From the NCBI GenBank assembly GCA_016205125.1, contig JACQJE010000065.1, positions 1 to 9,128 of the forward strand: 9,128 nucleotides of DNA, read 5' to 3'. Both the position numbers and the translations under genes were made by a program. This document shows, one piece after another, positions 1 to 6,799 of the stretch. The first letter of the stretch is position 1; each line of letters begins with the position of its first letter. The notes beneath the pieces are model-generated. The model made no database searches and was not told the DNA's origin. It worked only from the letters and a program-made list of their open reading frames with translations. The stretch comes from Deltaproteobacteria bacterium (GTDB lineage: Bacteria > Bdellovibrionota > O2-12-FULL-43-9 > JACQJE01).

Positions 1-28
1 ATTTATGGTGCGGGGTACTAAGTTATTA

Positions 29-56
29 TTGCACGGGCCCTTAAGTCTGTTAAACT
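29..56 (+). promoter_or_regulatory. Candidate promoter upstream of maeB
   Basis: A TTGCAC box at 29-34 and a TAAACT box at 51-56 lie 16 nt apart. A TG at 48-49 gives the second box an extended -10 character. The predicted start point near position 63 would leave a leader of about 40 nt before maeB. The -35 match is only 3 of 6, so this is a weak inference. The first 28 nt show nothing else I can name. Confidence 0.3.
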
Positions 57-102
57 AAAAAAGTTGCACAACACAATTCTCTAAAAGGCCACAGAAGAAA
101 AG

Positions 103-2385
103 ATGAAAATTAAAGAGAGCGAGGTTCTTGACTACCATCAGAAGAAGAGACCTGGGAAAATTGAAGTGGTTCCGACGAAGCCGTGTGTAACGCAGAGAGA
201 TTTGAGCCTGGCCTATACGCCGGGAGTCGCGGTGCCGTGCAAGAGGATTTTTGCTTCGCCGGCGGAGGTTTTTTCTTACACGGCAAAAGGGAATCTGGTT
301 GGCGTGATTACGAATGGGACCGCTGTTTTAGGTCTGGGGGACATTGGCCCCCTTGCGGCGAAACCGGTGATGGAGGGGAAAGGGATTCTCTTTAAGAAGT
401 TTGCCGATATCGATGTCTTTGATATCGAAGTGGAGGCAAAGGATCCCGATGAATTCATCCGCACGGTTCAGGCGATTGCCCCAACCTTTGGAGGGATCAA
501 TCTGGAGGATGTCCGCTCTCCCGATTGTTTCTATATTGAGGAGAAGCTTCGCCAGACTCTCGATATCCCCGTTTTCCACGATGACCAGCATGGAACAGCT
601 GTCATCGTTCTGGCGGCGCTCATCAACGCGTTGGAGTTACAGGAGAAAAAACCTTCCAAGGCAAAGATTGTCTTTAGCGGGGCAGGCGCTGCAGCGATTG
701 GGTGTGCAGATCTCATGGTCGAGTATGGAGTCAAGCCAGAGAATATGATCCTTTGCGATTATGATGGGGTTGTCTATAAGGGGCGCAAGGAGGAGATGAA
801 TCCTTACAAAGAGCGATTTGCGACGGCCTCCTCAGTGAGAACGCTGGCAGAGGCGATGGATGGGGCCGATGTTTTCATCGGTCTCTCAGTCGGAGGAATT
901 GTGACACGCGAGATGGTTGCCTCGATGGCGCGCCGCCCTGTTATTTTTGCCCTCGCCAATCCAGATCCAGAGATTTCTTACGATTCAGCGGTGAGCGCCC
1001 GTTCCGATGCCATTGTGGCGACGGGCCGGTCCGATTATCCGAACCAGGTGAACAATGTTTTGGGTTTCCCCTTCATTTTTAGGGGGGCGCTCGATGTTCA
1101 GGCTGCGACCATCAATACAGAGATGAAATTAGCGGCGGCAAAGGCGCTTGCCAATCTTGCCAAAGAAGATGTTCCTGATGTCGTATTTCGTGCGTATGAG
1201 GGGGCAGAATTCCGATTCGGACCTGAGTACATCATTCCAAAGCCGTTCGATTACCGTGTTCTGCTTCGGGTCACCCCAGCCGTAGCCAAAGCCGCGATGG
1301 AGAGCGGCGCGGCGAGGCGGCCGATCACAGACCTTGAAGCCTATCGCTATTCACTGGAAGCGCGCCTGGGGCGAACACGCGGCGTGATGCGCGAAATCAT
1401 CAATAAAGCAAAAGTGGCGTCTTCCCGGGGGCCGATGATCCGAATTGTATTGCCCGAGGGGGAGGAGCCGAAGATCCTGCGCGCCTGCAAGATCCTGTTG
1501 GATGAAAAAATTGCCCGCCCCATTCTGCTGGGTGAAAGATCCCTGATTGAAAAGCGCATGGAAGAGTTGGAACTCGATTTGGGAAATGTCGAGATCATCG
1601 ATCCGGTCCGATCGGACAAATTTGAAAATTACGCGCAGGGGTTGCACAATCTTCGGAAGCGGAAGGGTGTGACGTACGCAGAGGCTGTTTCTCTTTTGCG
1701 CAAGAGGAATTATTTTGGATCGATGATGGTGCACTTGGGCGATGCGGATGGTCTGGTGTCCGGATTGACCAAATCGTATCCTGATACGATCCGCCCTGCA
1801 CTTCAAATCATCGGTCTGCAGGAAGATGTCAGTATTGTCGCAGGGCTCTATATCATGATTCTCCCCGATAGAATCTTCTTTTTTGCCGATACGACAGTCA
1901 ATATTGAGCCGACGACCGATCAGCTTGCAGAAATTGCAATCATGACTGCAGACAAGGCAAAATGGTATGGAAAAGTGGAGCCGCGTGTCGCCCTTCTCTC
2001 TTTTTCCAATTTCGGCAGTACAAAACACCCAACAGTTGAGCGTATCAAGCGCGCAGCGGAACTGGCTCAGGCAAAGCGGCCCGATCTCGTTATTGATGGA
2101 GAGATGCAGGCTGACACGGCAGTGATTCCAGAGATTGCGCAGGAGACCTACCCCTTTTCAAGGATTCGTGGGGATGCAAATGTCTTAATTTTTCCAGATC
2201 TTGAAGCGGGCAATATTGCGTACAAGCTTCTGCAGAGGCTCGGGAAGTGCGATGTGATCGGCCCGATCCTGATGGGGATGGCCAGACCAGTCCATGTTCT
2301 CCAGCGCAACGCAGATGTCAACGAAATCGTGAATATCGCGGCTATTGCGGTTATAGATGCGAAAGAACTCGCGCGTAGTTTGTGA
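103..2385 (+). CDS. maeB: NADP-dependent malic enzyme, MaeB type (malic enzyme fused to phosphotransacetylase-like domain)
   Basis: This cytosolic enzyme oxidatively decarboxylates malate to pyruvate, making NADPH and linking the TCA cycle to pyruvate and acetyl-CoA pools. The 760-residue length matches MaeB (E. coli is about 759). Residues 1-160 form the malic domain: the AYTPG motif has Tyr38, [10 protein letters not shown] has the presumed catalytic Lys93, and LED (134-136) with D160/D161 are metal-binding candidates. Residues 165-425 form the nucleotide-binding domain, with GAGAAAIG at 193-200, ANPDPE at 285-290 and NQVNN at 314-318. Residues 430-757 are the phosphotransacetylase-like domain, with SFSNFGS at 633-639 and DGEMQAD at 665-671. 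In MaeB proteins this last domain is generally a regulatory acetyl-CoA-binding module rather than an active transferase. The ATG at 103 begins at the usual MaeB N-terminus; its upstream purine run (AGAAGAAAAG) is only a weak ribosome site. The gene stands alone. NADP preference is inferred from the family. Confidence 0.95.
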   Translation: MKIKESEVLDYHQKKRPGKIEVVPTKPCVTQRDLSLAYTPGVAVPCKRIFASPAEVFSYTAKGNLVGVITNGTAVLGLGDIGPLAAKPVMEGKGILFKKFADIDVFDIEVEAKDPDEFIRTVQAIAPTFGGINLEDVRSPDCFYIEEKLRQTLDIPVFHDDQHGTAVIVLAALINALELQEKKPSKAKIVFSGAGAAAIGCADLMVEYGVKPENMILCDYDGVVYKGRKEEMNPYKERFATASSVRTLAEAMDGADVFIGLSVGGIVTREMVASMARRPVIFALANPDPEISYDSAVSARSDAIVATGRSDYPNQVNNVLGFPFIFRGALDVQAATINTEMKLAAAKALANLAKEDVPDVVFRAYEGAEFRFGPEYIIPKPFDYRVLLRVTPAVAKAAMESGAARRPITDLEAYRYSLEARLGRTRGVMREIINKAKVASSRGPMIRIVLPEGEEPKILRACKILLDEKIARPILLGERSLIEKRMEELELDLGNVEIIDPVRSDKFENYAQGLHNLRKRKGVTYAEAVSLLRKRNYFGSMMVHLGDADGLVSGLTKSYPDTIRPALQIIGLQEDVSIVAGLYIMILPDRIFFFADTTVNIEPTTDQLAEIAIMTADKAKWYGKVEPRVALLSFSNFGSTKHPTVERIKRAAELAQAKRPDLVIDGEMQADTAVIPEIAQETYPFSRIRGDANVLIFPDLEAGNIAYKLLQRLGKCDVIGPILMGMARPVHVLQRNADVNEIVNIAAIAVIDAKELARSL

Positions 2386-2413
2386 AAATTACAGTTCACC
2401 CAGGTAAAATTTT

Positions 2414-2446
2414 CCGCAATTTCTTTTGTGCGGTGAGAAATTTTTT
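2414..2446 (+). terminator. Possible terminator after maeB
   Basis: CCGCA at 2414-2418 can pair with TGCGG at 2429-2433. Alternatively AATTTCT at 2418-2424 can pair with AGAAATT at 2436-2442, and a T run follows to 2446. The two pairings exclude each other and both are modest, so this is a plausible but not textbook intrinsic terminator. It lies 30-60 nt after the maeB stop, where one is expected. Confidence 0.35.
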
Positions 2447-2456
2447 CCTTCCCGAA

Positions 2457-2478
2457 AATTTTCTTTTCTAGGAAAATT
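2457..2478. repeat. AT-rich inverted repeat in the maeB-protease gap
   Basis: AATTTTC at 2457-2463 and GAAAATT at 2472-2478 form a perfect 7-bp inverted repeat around an 8-nt loop. It lies in the 215-nt non-coding stretch between maeB and the protease. It could be a regulator site or a second, weak transcription stop. Nothing in the sequence decides between them, and AT-rich DNA gives such repeats by chance. Confidence 0.3.
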
Positions 2479-2539
2479 CCTTGCTTTTTAACAGGTTAGT
2501 CTCATTCTGCGATGCATCCTTATTTCCTGAAAAGTCATT

Positions 2540-2548
2540 GGTATTATT
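2540..2548 (+). promoter_or_regulatory. Candidate extended -10 promoter of the protease gene
   Basis: TGGTATTAT at 2540-2548 matches an extended -10 element (TG, one base, then TATTAT, 5 of 6 to consensus). The -35 region is poor, which is usual for extended -10 promoters. Transcription from about 2555 would give a leader of about 45 nt containing the ribosome site at 2587-2594. Confidence 0.35.
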
Positions 2549-2586
2549 TTTGCAGTTCCTTCCTGAGAGTCTTTCTCTTTTTTCGA

Positions 2587-2594
2587 AGGAGGAG
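2587..2594 (+). promoter_or_regulatory. Ribosome binding site that fixes the protease start
   Basis: A GAAGGAGGAGG purine run within about 2585-2596 sits a normal distance upstream of ATG 2601. It supports that ATG over the upstream in-frame TTG at 2481, which would put about 40 residues ahead of the signal peptide and bury it inside the protein. Confidence 0.75.
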
Positions 2595-2600
2595 GTTCGC

Positions 2601-4067
2601 ATGGCACGGATGCCGTCTTTTGTTAAAAAAGGAGGGACCCTTCTCAGTACCCTCCCTCTCCTGGTTGTCCTGGGATGCGCGGGTGATCCATCGGAGCATC
2701 CCACTGTCGTTGCTCTCAAGAGCGAGTTTGCTCTTCAAAGGGTTGAAAAACCGTTCGCCGATCCAAGTGAGTCCTCCGCAAAGTTGTCAGCCAAGCCGGC
2801 TTTGACAGAACCCAAAGGGGCTGTCCCTCTTCTGCCGTCCGGTCAGGAGGACTTTGTGGCGGGTGAGCTTCTCGTCAAGTACCGCGGGGTGAAAGTCGAA
2901 GAGGGGTTTGAACTCCTTCGCTCCAGGAATCCCCATTTTGATCTCAAAGGCGCCATTGAAAAATTCAAGGAGAATCCTTACGTAGAATATGTACAGCCGA
3001 ATTATCTCCATAAGATCACTTCTCTCCCCAATGACCCCATTCTCGACAAGCAGTGGTACCTCAGGAATACGGGGCAGGAATATCTCTATGAGGATGGTTT
3101 TACAGTGCAGAAGAAGCGGGCGAAAAGGGGGGCCGATATTAAAGCTGAAAAAGCGTGGGAGTTTTTTAATGCTTATCATGATGGAAAATCAGAAGCGGTC
3201 ATTGCGCTGATCGACACAGGAGTCGATTTCGACCACGAAGATCTTGCGGGACGCTTTTGGATCAATGAGAAAGAGACGGGGGTAGATGAGAGCGGCGCCG
3301 ATCGCCGCTCAAATGGTATTGATGATGATGGCAATGGCTATGTCGATGATTGGCGAGGATGGAATTTTTATTCTGACTCACTCGAAGCTGAGAATGACCC
3401 GAGCGATGTTCATGGTCACGGCACACATCTCGCAGGAATTGTTGCGGCGGTGTCGGATAACGGAACGGGGGTGGCAGGAGTCGGTCGCGGGACGAAAGTT
3501 ATGGCACTTCGCGCATCGAGTTCAAAGGGGGAGCTGACATTGGCGGATGTGCTTGACGCCATCCGGTACGCGGTTGAAAATGGCGCAGATATTATCAGTA
3601 TGAGTTTCAGCATGACGAAGTATTCAGAGATCGAGCACCTCGCCGTAAAATATGCGGCTGAACAGGGGGTTGTCACGGTTGCCGCGGCTGGAAATGATGG
3701 GGCGGACATCGTTCATTATCCGGCCGGTTATGAAGAGGTGATTGCAGTCCAAGCGAGTGATCAGCGGGATGAGCGGTGGAAATTATCGAATTACGGGAGT
3801 CACATCGATATTGCGGCGCCAGGTGTTGCCATTTACAGCACTCTCCCTGCGCGAAGTTACGATGCGTGGAGCGGGACGAGCATGGCGACGCCGATTGTCT
3901 CTGCTGTGCTCGGAACCATGAAGGCGCTCTATCCGACGCTGACCGCGGAAGAGCTCAAAGAGCGGCTTTTGTCGACGGCGGATGATGTCGACTGGAAAAG
4001 CCCCAAGCATGCGTTGAAACTCGGGGCCAGGCGTGTCAATTACTATCGGGCACTTGCCGAGTGGTAG
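2601..4067 (+). CDS. Subtilisin-family (S8) serine protease, predicted lipoprotein
   Basis: This is an exported endopeptidase of 488 residues. The N-terminus is basic then hydrophobic and ends in V-L-G-C with Cys26, a lipobox-like site; Ala at +2 suggests the outer membrane if Lol-type sorting applies. Residues 27-82 are a low-complexity linker. Residues 85-138 resemble a short inhibitory propeptide, containing GELLVKY and NPYVEYVQPNY. The catalytic domain spans about 145-465. The triad is Asp205 (LIDTG), His273 (HGTHLAG) and Ser427 (GTSMATP), with oxyanion Asn365 (AAGNDG), so it should be active. An inserted NGIDDDGNGYVDD stretch (238-250) looks like a calcium-binding loop seen in many S8 proteases. 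There is no C-terminal beta-sandwich, autotransporter or sorting domain; the protein ends soon after the core. Its substrate is unknown and it has no obvious operon partner. Lipid attachment is less sure than the protease call because Leu at -2 is unusual. Confidence 0.93.
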   Translation: MARMPSFVKKGGTLLSTLPLLVVLGCAGDPSEHPTVVALKSEFALQRVEKPFADPSESSAKLSAKPALTEPKGAVPLLPSGQEDFVAGELLVKYRGVKVEEGFELLRSRNPHFDLKGAIEKFKENPYVEYVQPNYLHKITSLPNDPILDKQWYLRNTGQEYLYEDGFTVQKKRAKRGADIKAEKAWEFFNAYHDGKSEAVIALIDTGVDFDHEDLAGRFWINEKETGVDESGADRRSNGIDDDGNGYVDDWRGWNFYSDSLEAENDPSDVHGHGTHLAGIVAAVSDNGTGVAGVGRGTKVMALRASSSKGELTLADVLDAIRYAVENGADIISMSFSMTKYSEIEHLAVKYAAEQGVVTVAAAGNDGADIVHYPAGYEEVIAVQASDQRDERWKLSNYGSHIDIAAPGVAIYSTLPARSYDAWSGTSMATPIVSAVLGTMKALYPTLTAEELKERLLSTADDVDWKSPKHALKLGARRVNYYRALAEW

Positions 4068-4221
4068 GCCTTGATCCACCGACTCCTCGGACGCTCGGAC
4101 GCGCTCTTCTGCTATACGAGTAGCTTTCATGCCCTAAGTCCTCGCTCGGTTTCGCACCACACAGGTGCAGCTTGCAAATTCGTGTGGTGCTCCACACGCC
4201 TCGTCGCTGCTGGATCAAGGC
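4068..4221. repeat. Repeat-like element with 11-bp inverted ends
   Basis: GCCTTGATCCA at 4068-4078, starting right after the protease stop codon, is perfectly inverted as TGGATCAAGGC at 4211-4221. Together they bound a 154-nt non-coding segment. Inside are a tandem 8-mer, CTCGGACG at 4086-4093 and 4094-4101, and strong hairpins at 4154-4198. No reading frame within it looks real. The form suits a miniature or REP-like dispersed element or the remains of one, or a large structured 3' region of the protease mRNA. Whether other copies exist cannot be seen from this window. Confidence 0.5.
4154..4198 (+). other. Two mutually exclusive hairpins
   Basis: GCACCACAC (4154-4162) pairs perfectly with GTGTGGTGC (4182-4190) across a 19-nt loop. 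CGTGTGG (4181-4187) also pairs perfectly with CCACACG (4192-4198) across a TGCT tetraloop. The middle segment is shared, so only one hairpin can form at a time, as in attenuators. No U-run follows either hairpin, so neither is a classical terminator. A role is not established. Confidence 0.5.
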
Positions 4222-4257
4222 TGCGCAGGTGAAGGTAGGTGAATTTTGGGAGGGGGA

Positions 4258-4287
4258 TTGACGTTTCATAGCAAACATATGTATAAA
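4258..4287 (+). promoter_or_regulatory. Sigma70-like promoter of the Tyr/His-rich protein gene
   Basis: TTGACG at 4258-4263 (5 of 6) and TATAAA at 4282-4287 (5 of 6) are separated by 18 nt. Transcription should begin near 4294 and give a leader of about 33 nt. This is the best promoter in the window. It implies that the small secreted protein is transcribed independently of the protease and could be abundant. Confidence 0.65.
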
Positions 4288-4310
4288 GTTTGCCAAGGAG
4301 TTGTCATTGC

Positions 4311-4321
4311 AAAAGGAGGTG
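4311..4321 (+). promoter_or_regulatory. Near-perfect Shine-Dalgarno site fixing the start at 4327
   Basis: AAAAGGAGGTG matches the 16S anti-Shine-Dalgarno end almost completely, with 7 nt between GGAGG and ATG 4327. It excludes the in-frame ATG at 4246, whose extra 27 residues would lie upstream of the signal peptide and overlap the promoter. Confidence 0.85.
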
Positions 4322-4326
4322 TCGCA

Positions 4327-4806
4327 ATGAAGACGATCATTTTTAAATTGTTTCTTCTCCCGTTAGTGGCGATCGCGTTTGCAGTTCCTGCGATGGCCGA
4401 TCATCCCGATCCGGGGCAGATGGATGATGTCATTTCCCTCGCCCGGGATGTCTACACCAATGCCTACAATGCTTATTACACTGCGTCGCGTGAGCGTCAT
4501 CATTTTACGCCGCGAGAGCGATATGCGTTAGAGCATCTCCGGTTCTACTATCAAGGTGCCTACCACTTTTATAATCAGGTCACGCAGTATCGTCATGATC
4601 CGTCGCACACGGAGTGGGATTATTATCGGCTCGTGCGTTCTTATCAGAATGCAGAGTGGACGTTTTATGACCTCCATCCGACTTGGCGTGTAGTCGATGC
4701 GTGGAATAGGGCGCGCCAGGCGATGGATAACCTGCAATCGTACTACGGTTACTATGATCCTCACGATCCCAATCACCCACATGGACCAGTGGGTCAAATA
4801 GAGTAA
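4327..4806 (+). CDS. Small secreted Tyr/His-rich protein, unknown family
   Basis: I do not recognise a family for this 159-residue protein. Residues 1-24 are a clear Sec signal peptide: Lys2 and Lys7, a hydrophobic core, and AMA before Asp25 as the cleavage site. The mature part of about 135 residues has 18 Tyr, 11 His and no Cys. Residues 32-135 look mainly helical, with aromatic residues at recurring spacings (YNAYYTA, FYYQGAYHFY, WDYYRLVRSY, WTFYDL), suggesting a helical bundle with an aromatic core or surface. The tail (139-159) is YYGYYDPHDPNHPHGP followed by a short acidic end, low in complexity and suited to metal binding. It has its own strong promoter and ribosome site, so high expression is likely. 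It converges on the GMC gene with 22 nt between the stop codons. An envelope or extracellular role is inferred from the signal peptide only. Confidence 0.78.
   Translation: MKTIIFKLFLLPLVAIAFAVPAMADHPDPGQMDDVISLARDVYTNAYNAYYTASRERHHFTPRERYALEHLRFYYQGAYHFYNQVTQYRHDPSHTEWDYYRLVRSYQNAEWTFYDLHPTWRVVDAWNRARQAMDNLQSYYGYYDPHDPNHPHGPVGQIE
4775..4794. repeat. Near-palindrome at the 3' end of the Tyr/His-rich gene
   Basis: ACCCAC (4775-4780) pairs with GTGGGT (4789-4794), and the inner TGG and CCA can extend the stem past a bulged A. It lies inside the last codons of the plus-strand gene and just beyond the end of the convergent GMC gene. It could stabilise or end transcripts from either side, but no T run follows on either strand. 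Confidence 0.3.
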
Positions 4807-4828
4807 GAAGCTCCTTGTCGGAGAGGTT

Positions 4829-6334
4829 CTAAAAATATCTTGATGCGTTCTGATGGAGGTAATTGGCCAGCCGCGTGGCAAAAGTCATAATCGTAAGCTG
4901 GGGGTTTACGCCGAGCGATGATGGGAAGATGCTGGCATCGCAGACAAAGAGCCCTTCGACATCGTGAACCTCAAGATTTTGATTGACCACCGAATGGTGA
5001 GGATCATTGCCGATTCGGCAGGTCCCCATCGGGTGAAAGGCAAAGAGTTCAAAATCTTTCCCACGAAGTTTTGCGCTCCTGATCTTTCCGATATCACCGC
5101 TATTGTCGAGCACGGGGAGAGGAGGAATGGGGAGATAGACCTTCTTTGCGCCTGCGGCAAAGAAGAGCTCCGCCAGAATCTCCGTCCCTTTAATGAAACG
5201 GTCAACATCTTTTTTCTCGAGTTGATAAAAGACGATTGCCTTTTCACCGACGTGGCGGATAGAGCCTCGTGTGTCCTCGCTCACGAGAAAACCATAAGAA
5301 GCGATATGACTGAATTGAGCCATGATATTTGTCAGCTCATTGCCGACCCGATGCAGCGAAACGGAGCTTAAAGATGGAGGGACTGCAGTTCCTTCGAAGA
5401 GGATCCCTTCGTTTGAAAACTCATCAATATATGTCCCCTGCGGCACCCCTCTCCAGCTCTCCACTTTCTCATCAAAAAGGGCCATGAGACGGGTGGCTGG
5501 GTGAATGCTTAGATTTTTTCCGAGTGCGCGGCTTTCCGGGGCAACCCGATTTCTGCGGAGGAAAATAGGGGAGAAGATAGCTCCTGCTGATACAATGACC
5601 ACTGAAGCGCGCACGTCTATCGTGCGTTCGCCGTTTGCAGTGGAGATTACTCCAATGACCCTATCGATTTTTCCTTGCCTCATTCGAAGTTTTTTGGCCC
5701 GGCAGTGATAGTAAACCTTCATCCCCATCCGCACCCCTTCGGGAATGTAGGAGACAACCATGCTGTATTTGCCGCCGGTCGGGCATCCAAAACAGCAGAC
5801 ACCGCTCCCTTTGCATCCGGGGGCGTTTCTCCTGAGTATGCCACTGCTTAAGCCGAGTCGTTTCGCTGTATCGAGCACAATCAGGTTGTGTTTTCCAAGA
5901 AGCTCACGCGGCGGCTCCGAGACCCCCAATGTTTTTTCCACTTTTTCGGTATGGGGGGAAAGGTCTTCTTCTGTTAAGTCACTTAGCCCTTCTTGAGAGC
6001 GCCATTTTTCCAACACGCGGTCTGGAAGCCGGATACAGGTTCCGGAATTGATGACCGTTGTTCCGCCGACACATTTTCCGTGAGGGATCGAGATCATCGG
6101 CTTTCCCAATGTCGCGGTCATGCCGCAATCCCGGTAGAGCTTGCGCACCATCTCGGTGGAGTTGCGGTTAAAATCGGCCGTTGAGAAATACCCCCCCTCC
6201 TCGAGCAGGACAACGGAGCGCCCTCTTTCTGCAAGCTCCTTGGCGACGACAGCACCTCCTGCGCCGGAGCCAATCACGCAGATCTCTGTTTCAATCGTCT
6301 TATTTTTTTCGAAAGTTTTGGCATCGATGAGCAT
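4829..6334 (-). CDS. GMC-family FAD-dependent oxidoreductase (alcohol/sterol oxidase-like)
   Basis: This 501-residue flavoprotein probably oxidises an alcohol or hydroxylated lipid to the carbonyl. Residues 17-48 form the FAD-binding Rossmann unit with GSGAGG at 22-27 and the acidic ribose-binding end at Glu45/Glu46. GGTTVINSG (90-98) is the GMC signature near the flavin. Residues 247-251 (IVSAG) contact FAD. The C-terminal catalytic motif has His434 in FHPMGTCR, and Asn477 in the GVNPQLTIM block, the His/Asn pair usual in GMC enzymes. A Cys cluster (C174, C180, C181, C184, in the GCPTGGKYS context) is typical of the long-chain alcohol oxidase/cholesterol-oxidase-like branch. There is no signal peptide. 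The start is 3 nt after the stop of the small partner gene, with GAGAGG as ribosome site, so the two are co-transcribed. Substrate and electron acceptor are not deducible. Confidence 0.94.
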   Translation of the reverse strand: MLIDAKTFEKNKTIETEICVIGSGAGGAVVAKELAERGRSVVLLEEGGYFSTADFNRNSTEMVRKLYRDCGMTATLGKPMISIPHGKCVGGTTVINSGTCIRLPDRVLEKWRSQEGLSDLTEEDLSPHTEKVEKTLGVSEPPRELLGKHNLIVLDTAKRLGLSSGILRRNAPGCKGSGVCCFGCPTGGKYSMVVSYIPEGVRMGMKVYYHCRAKKLRMRQGKIDRVIGVISTANGERTIDVRASVVIVSAGAIFSPIFLRRNRVAPESRALGKNLSIHPATRLMALFDEKVESWRGVPQGTYIDEFSNEGILFEGTAVPPSLSSVSLHRVGNELTNIMAQFSHIASYGFLVSEDTRGSIRHVGEKAIVFYQLEKKDVDRFIKGTEILAELFFAAGAKKVYLPIPPLPVLDNSGDIGKIRSAKLRGKDFELFAFHPMGTCRIGNDPHHSVVNQNLEVHDVEGLFVCDASIFPSSLGVNPQLTIMTFATRLANYLHQNASRYF

Positions 6335-6337
6335 TGG

Positions 6338-6730
6338 TCAGAGACCTCTCCGATCTGGAATCCCGATTGCGGCTCGCACGCGGTCATTTTCATACTTTGT
6401 CATGAGAATGACATAGGTCGCGAATTTGACGACTGTCTGCTTCCAATAGAGGCGGCTCTTAAGCCACCTCTCAAGGAGCTGCTCACGCTCTTCCTGGCTC
6501 AGCCGGCTGAATCTTCGGCCATAGCGAAAGACCGAAAGATATTCCAGTATCCAAAGACAAGCGCGGAAAAACCATCGTATCGCCCAGGGATGCAGCGAAT
6601 AGACAGCATTGACCTCCTCTCCCAAAGCGATGTCGCTCGCGTTCAGTCGAAATGACGGTGTAGGTGGTGTTAAGGCATCTGCGATGATCTCAATCAGTTT
6701 CTTCTCTCGCGAGTTGAGTCGGACTGACAT
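6338..6730 (-). CDS. Small GMC-associated subunit, gluconate 2-dehydrogenase subunit 3-like
   Basis: This 130-residue protein probably partners the GMC flavoprotein encoded directly downstream. The N-terminal LNSREKKLIEIIADALTPP resembles the opening helix of gluconate dehydrogenase subunit 3-like proteins and of the N-terminal part of plant long-chain fatty alcohol oxidases. The middle (about 48-65) is aromatic and hydrophobic, WAIRWFFRACLWILEYLSV, and could contact membrane or a partner. Then comes FSRLSQEEREQLLERW, typical of this family, and a final helix ending near AAIGIPD. There is no heme or metal-binding motif and no signal peptide. I chose ATG 6730 because AAAGGTG lies at a suitable distance upstream; the GTG at 6742 is part of that ribosome site. 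Tight spacing to the GMC gene implies one operon and probable complex formation. The family call is from recalled resemblance and is moderate. Confidence 0.72.
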   Translation of the reverse strand: MSVRLNSREKKLIEIIADALTPPTPSFRLNASDIALGEEVNAVYSLHPWAIRWFFRACLWILEYLSVFRYGRRFSRLSQEEREQLLERWLKSRLYWKQTVVKFATYVILMTKYENDRVRAAIGIPDRRGL

Positions 6731-6765
6731 TTGTGATTTCACCTTTTGAGGATAAAAAATGCTAC

Positions 6766-6778
6766 CTGCTCATAGCAG
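6766..6778. promoter_or_regulatory. Short palindrome in the divergent intergenic region
   Basis: CTGCT-CAT-AGCAG is a perfect 5-bp inverted repeat at the centre of the 69-nt gap between the divergent GMC operon and nfi. Its position suits an operator affecting either gene. The length is small enough to occur by chance. Confidence 0.3.
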
Positions 6779-6784
6779 AAATCT

Positions 6785-6790
6785 TGTAAT
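6785..6790 (+). promoter_or_regulatory. Candidate -10 box of nfi, implying a near-leaderless mRNA
   Basis: TGTAAT at 6785-6790 (5 of 6), or overlapping TAATAT at 6787-6792, lies only 8-15 nt before the nfi ATG at 6800. No Shine-Dalgarno sequence lies between. If this box is used, transcription starts at or within a few bases of the ATG. No good -35 box is visible. Confidence 0.3.
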
Positions 6791-6799
6791 ATAGCGAAG

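Noticed and set aside
1351..2028. 225-residue open frame antisense to maeB
   Set aside because: It is the complement of a conserved coding region, has odd composition, and no ribosome site or family resemblance.
2481..2600. Upstream in-frame extension of the protease gene from a TTG at 2481
   Set aside because: It would place 40 residues before the lipoprotein signal peptide and overlap the candidate promoter. ATG 2601 has a strong ribosome site.
4068..4221. Integron attC site or CRISPR repeat
   Set aside because: The hairpin element lacks the GTTRRRY/RYYYAAC ends of attC sites, and there are no regularly spaced repeats of the CRISPR kind.
4246..4326. Upstream in-frame extension of the Tyr/His-rich protein
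   Set aside because: It overlaps the TTGACG/TATAAA promoter and has no ribosome site. The signal peptide starts at 4327.
4964..5371. 135-residue open frame on the plus strand inside the GMC gene
   Set aside because: It is a shadow of the GMC coding sequence on the opposite strand, without a ribosome site or motifs.
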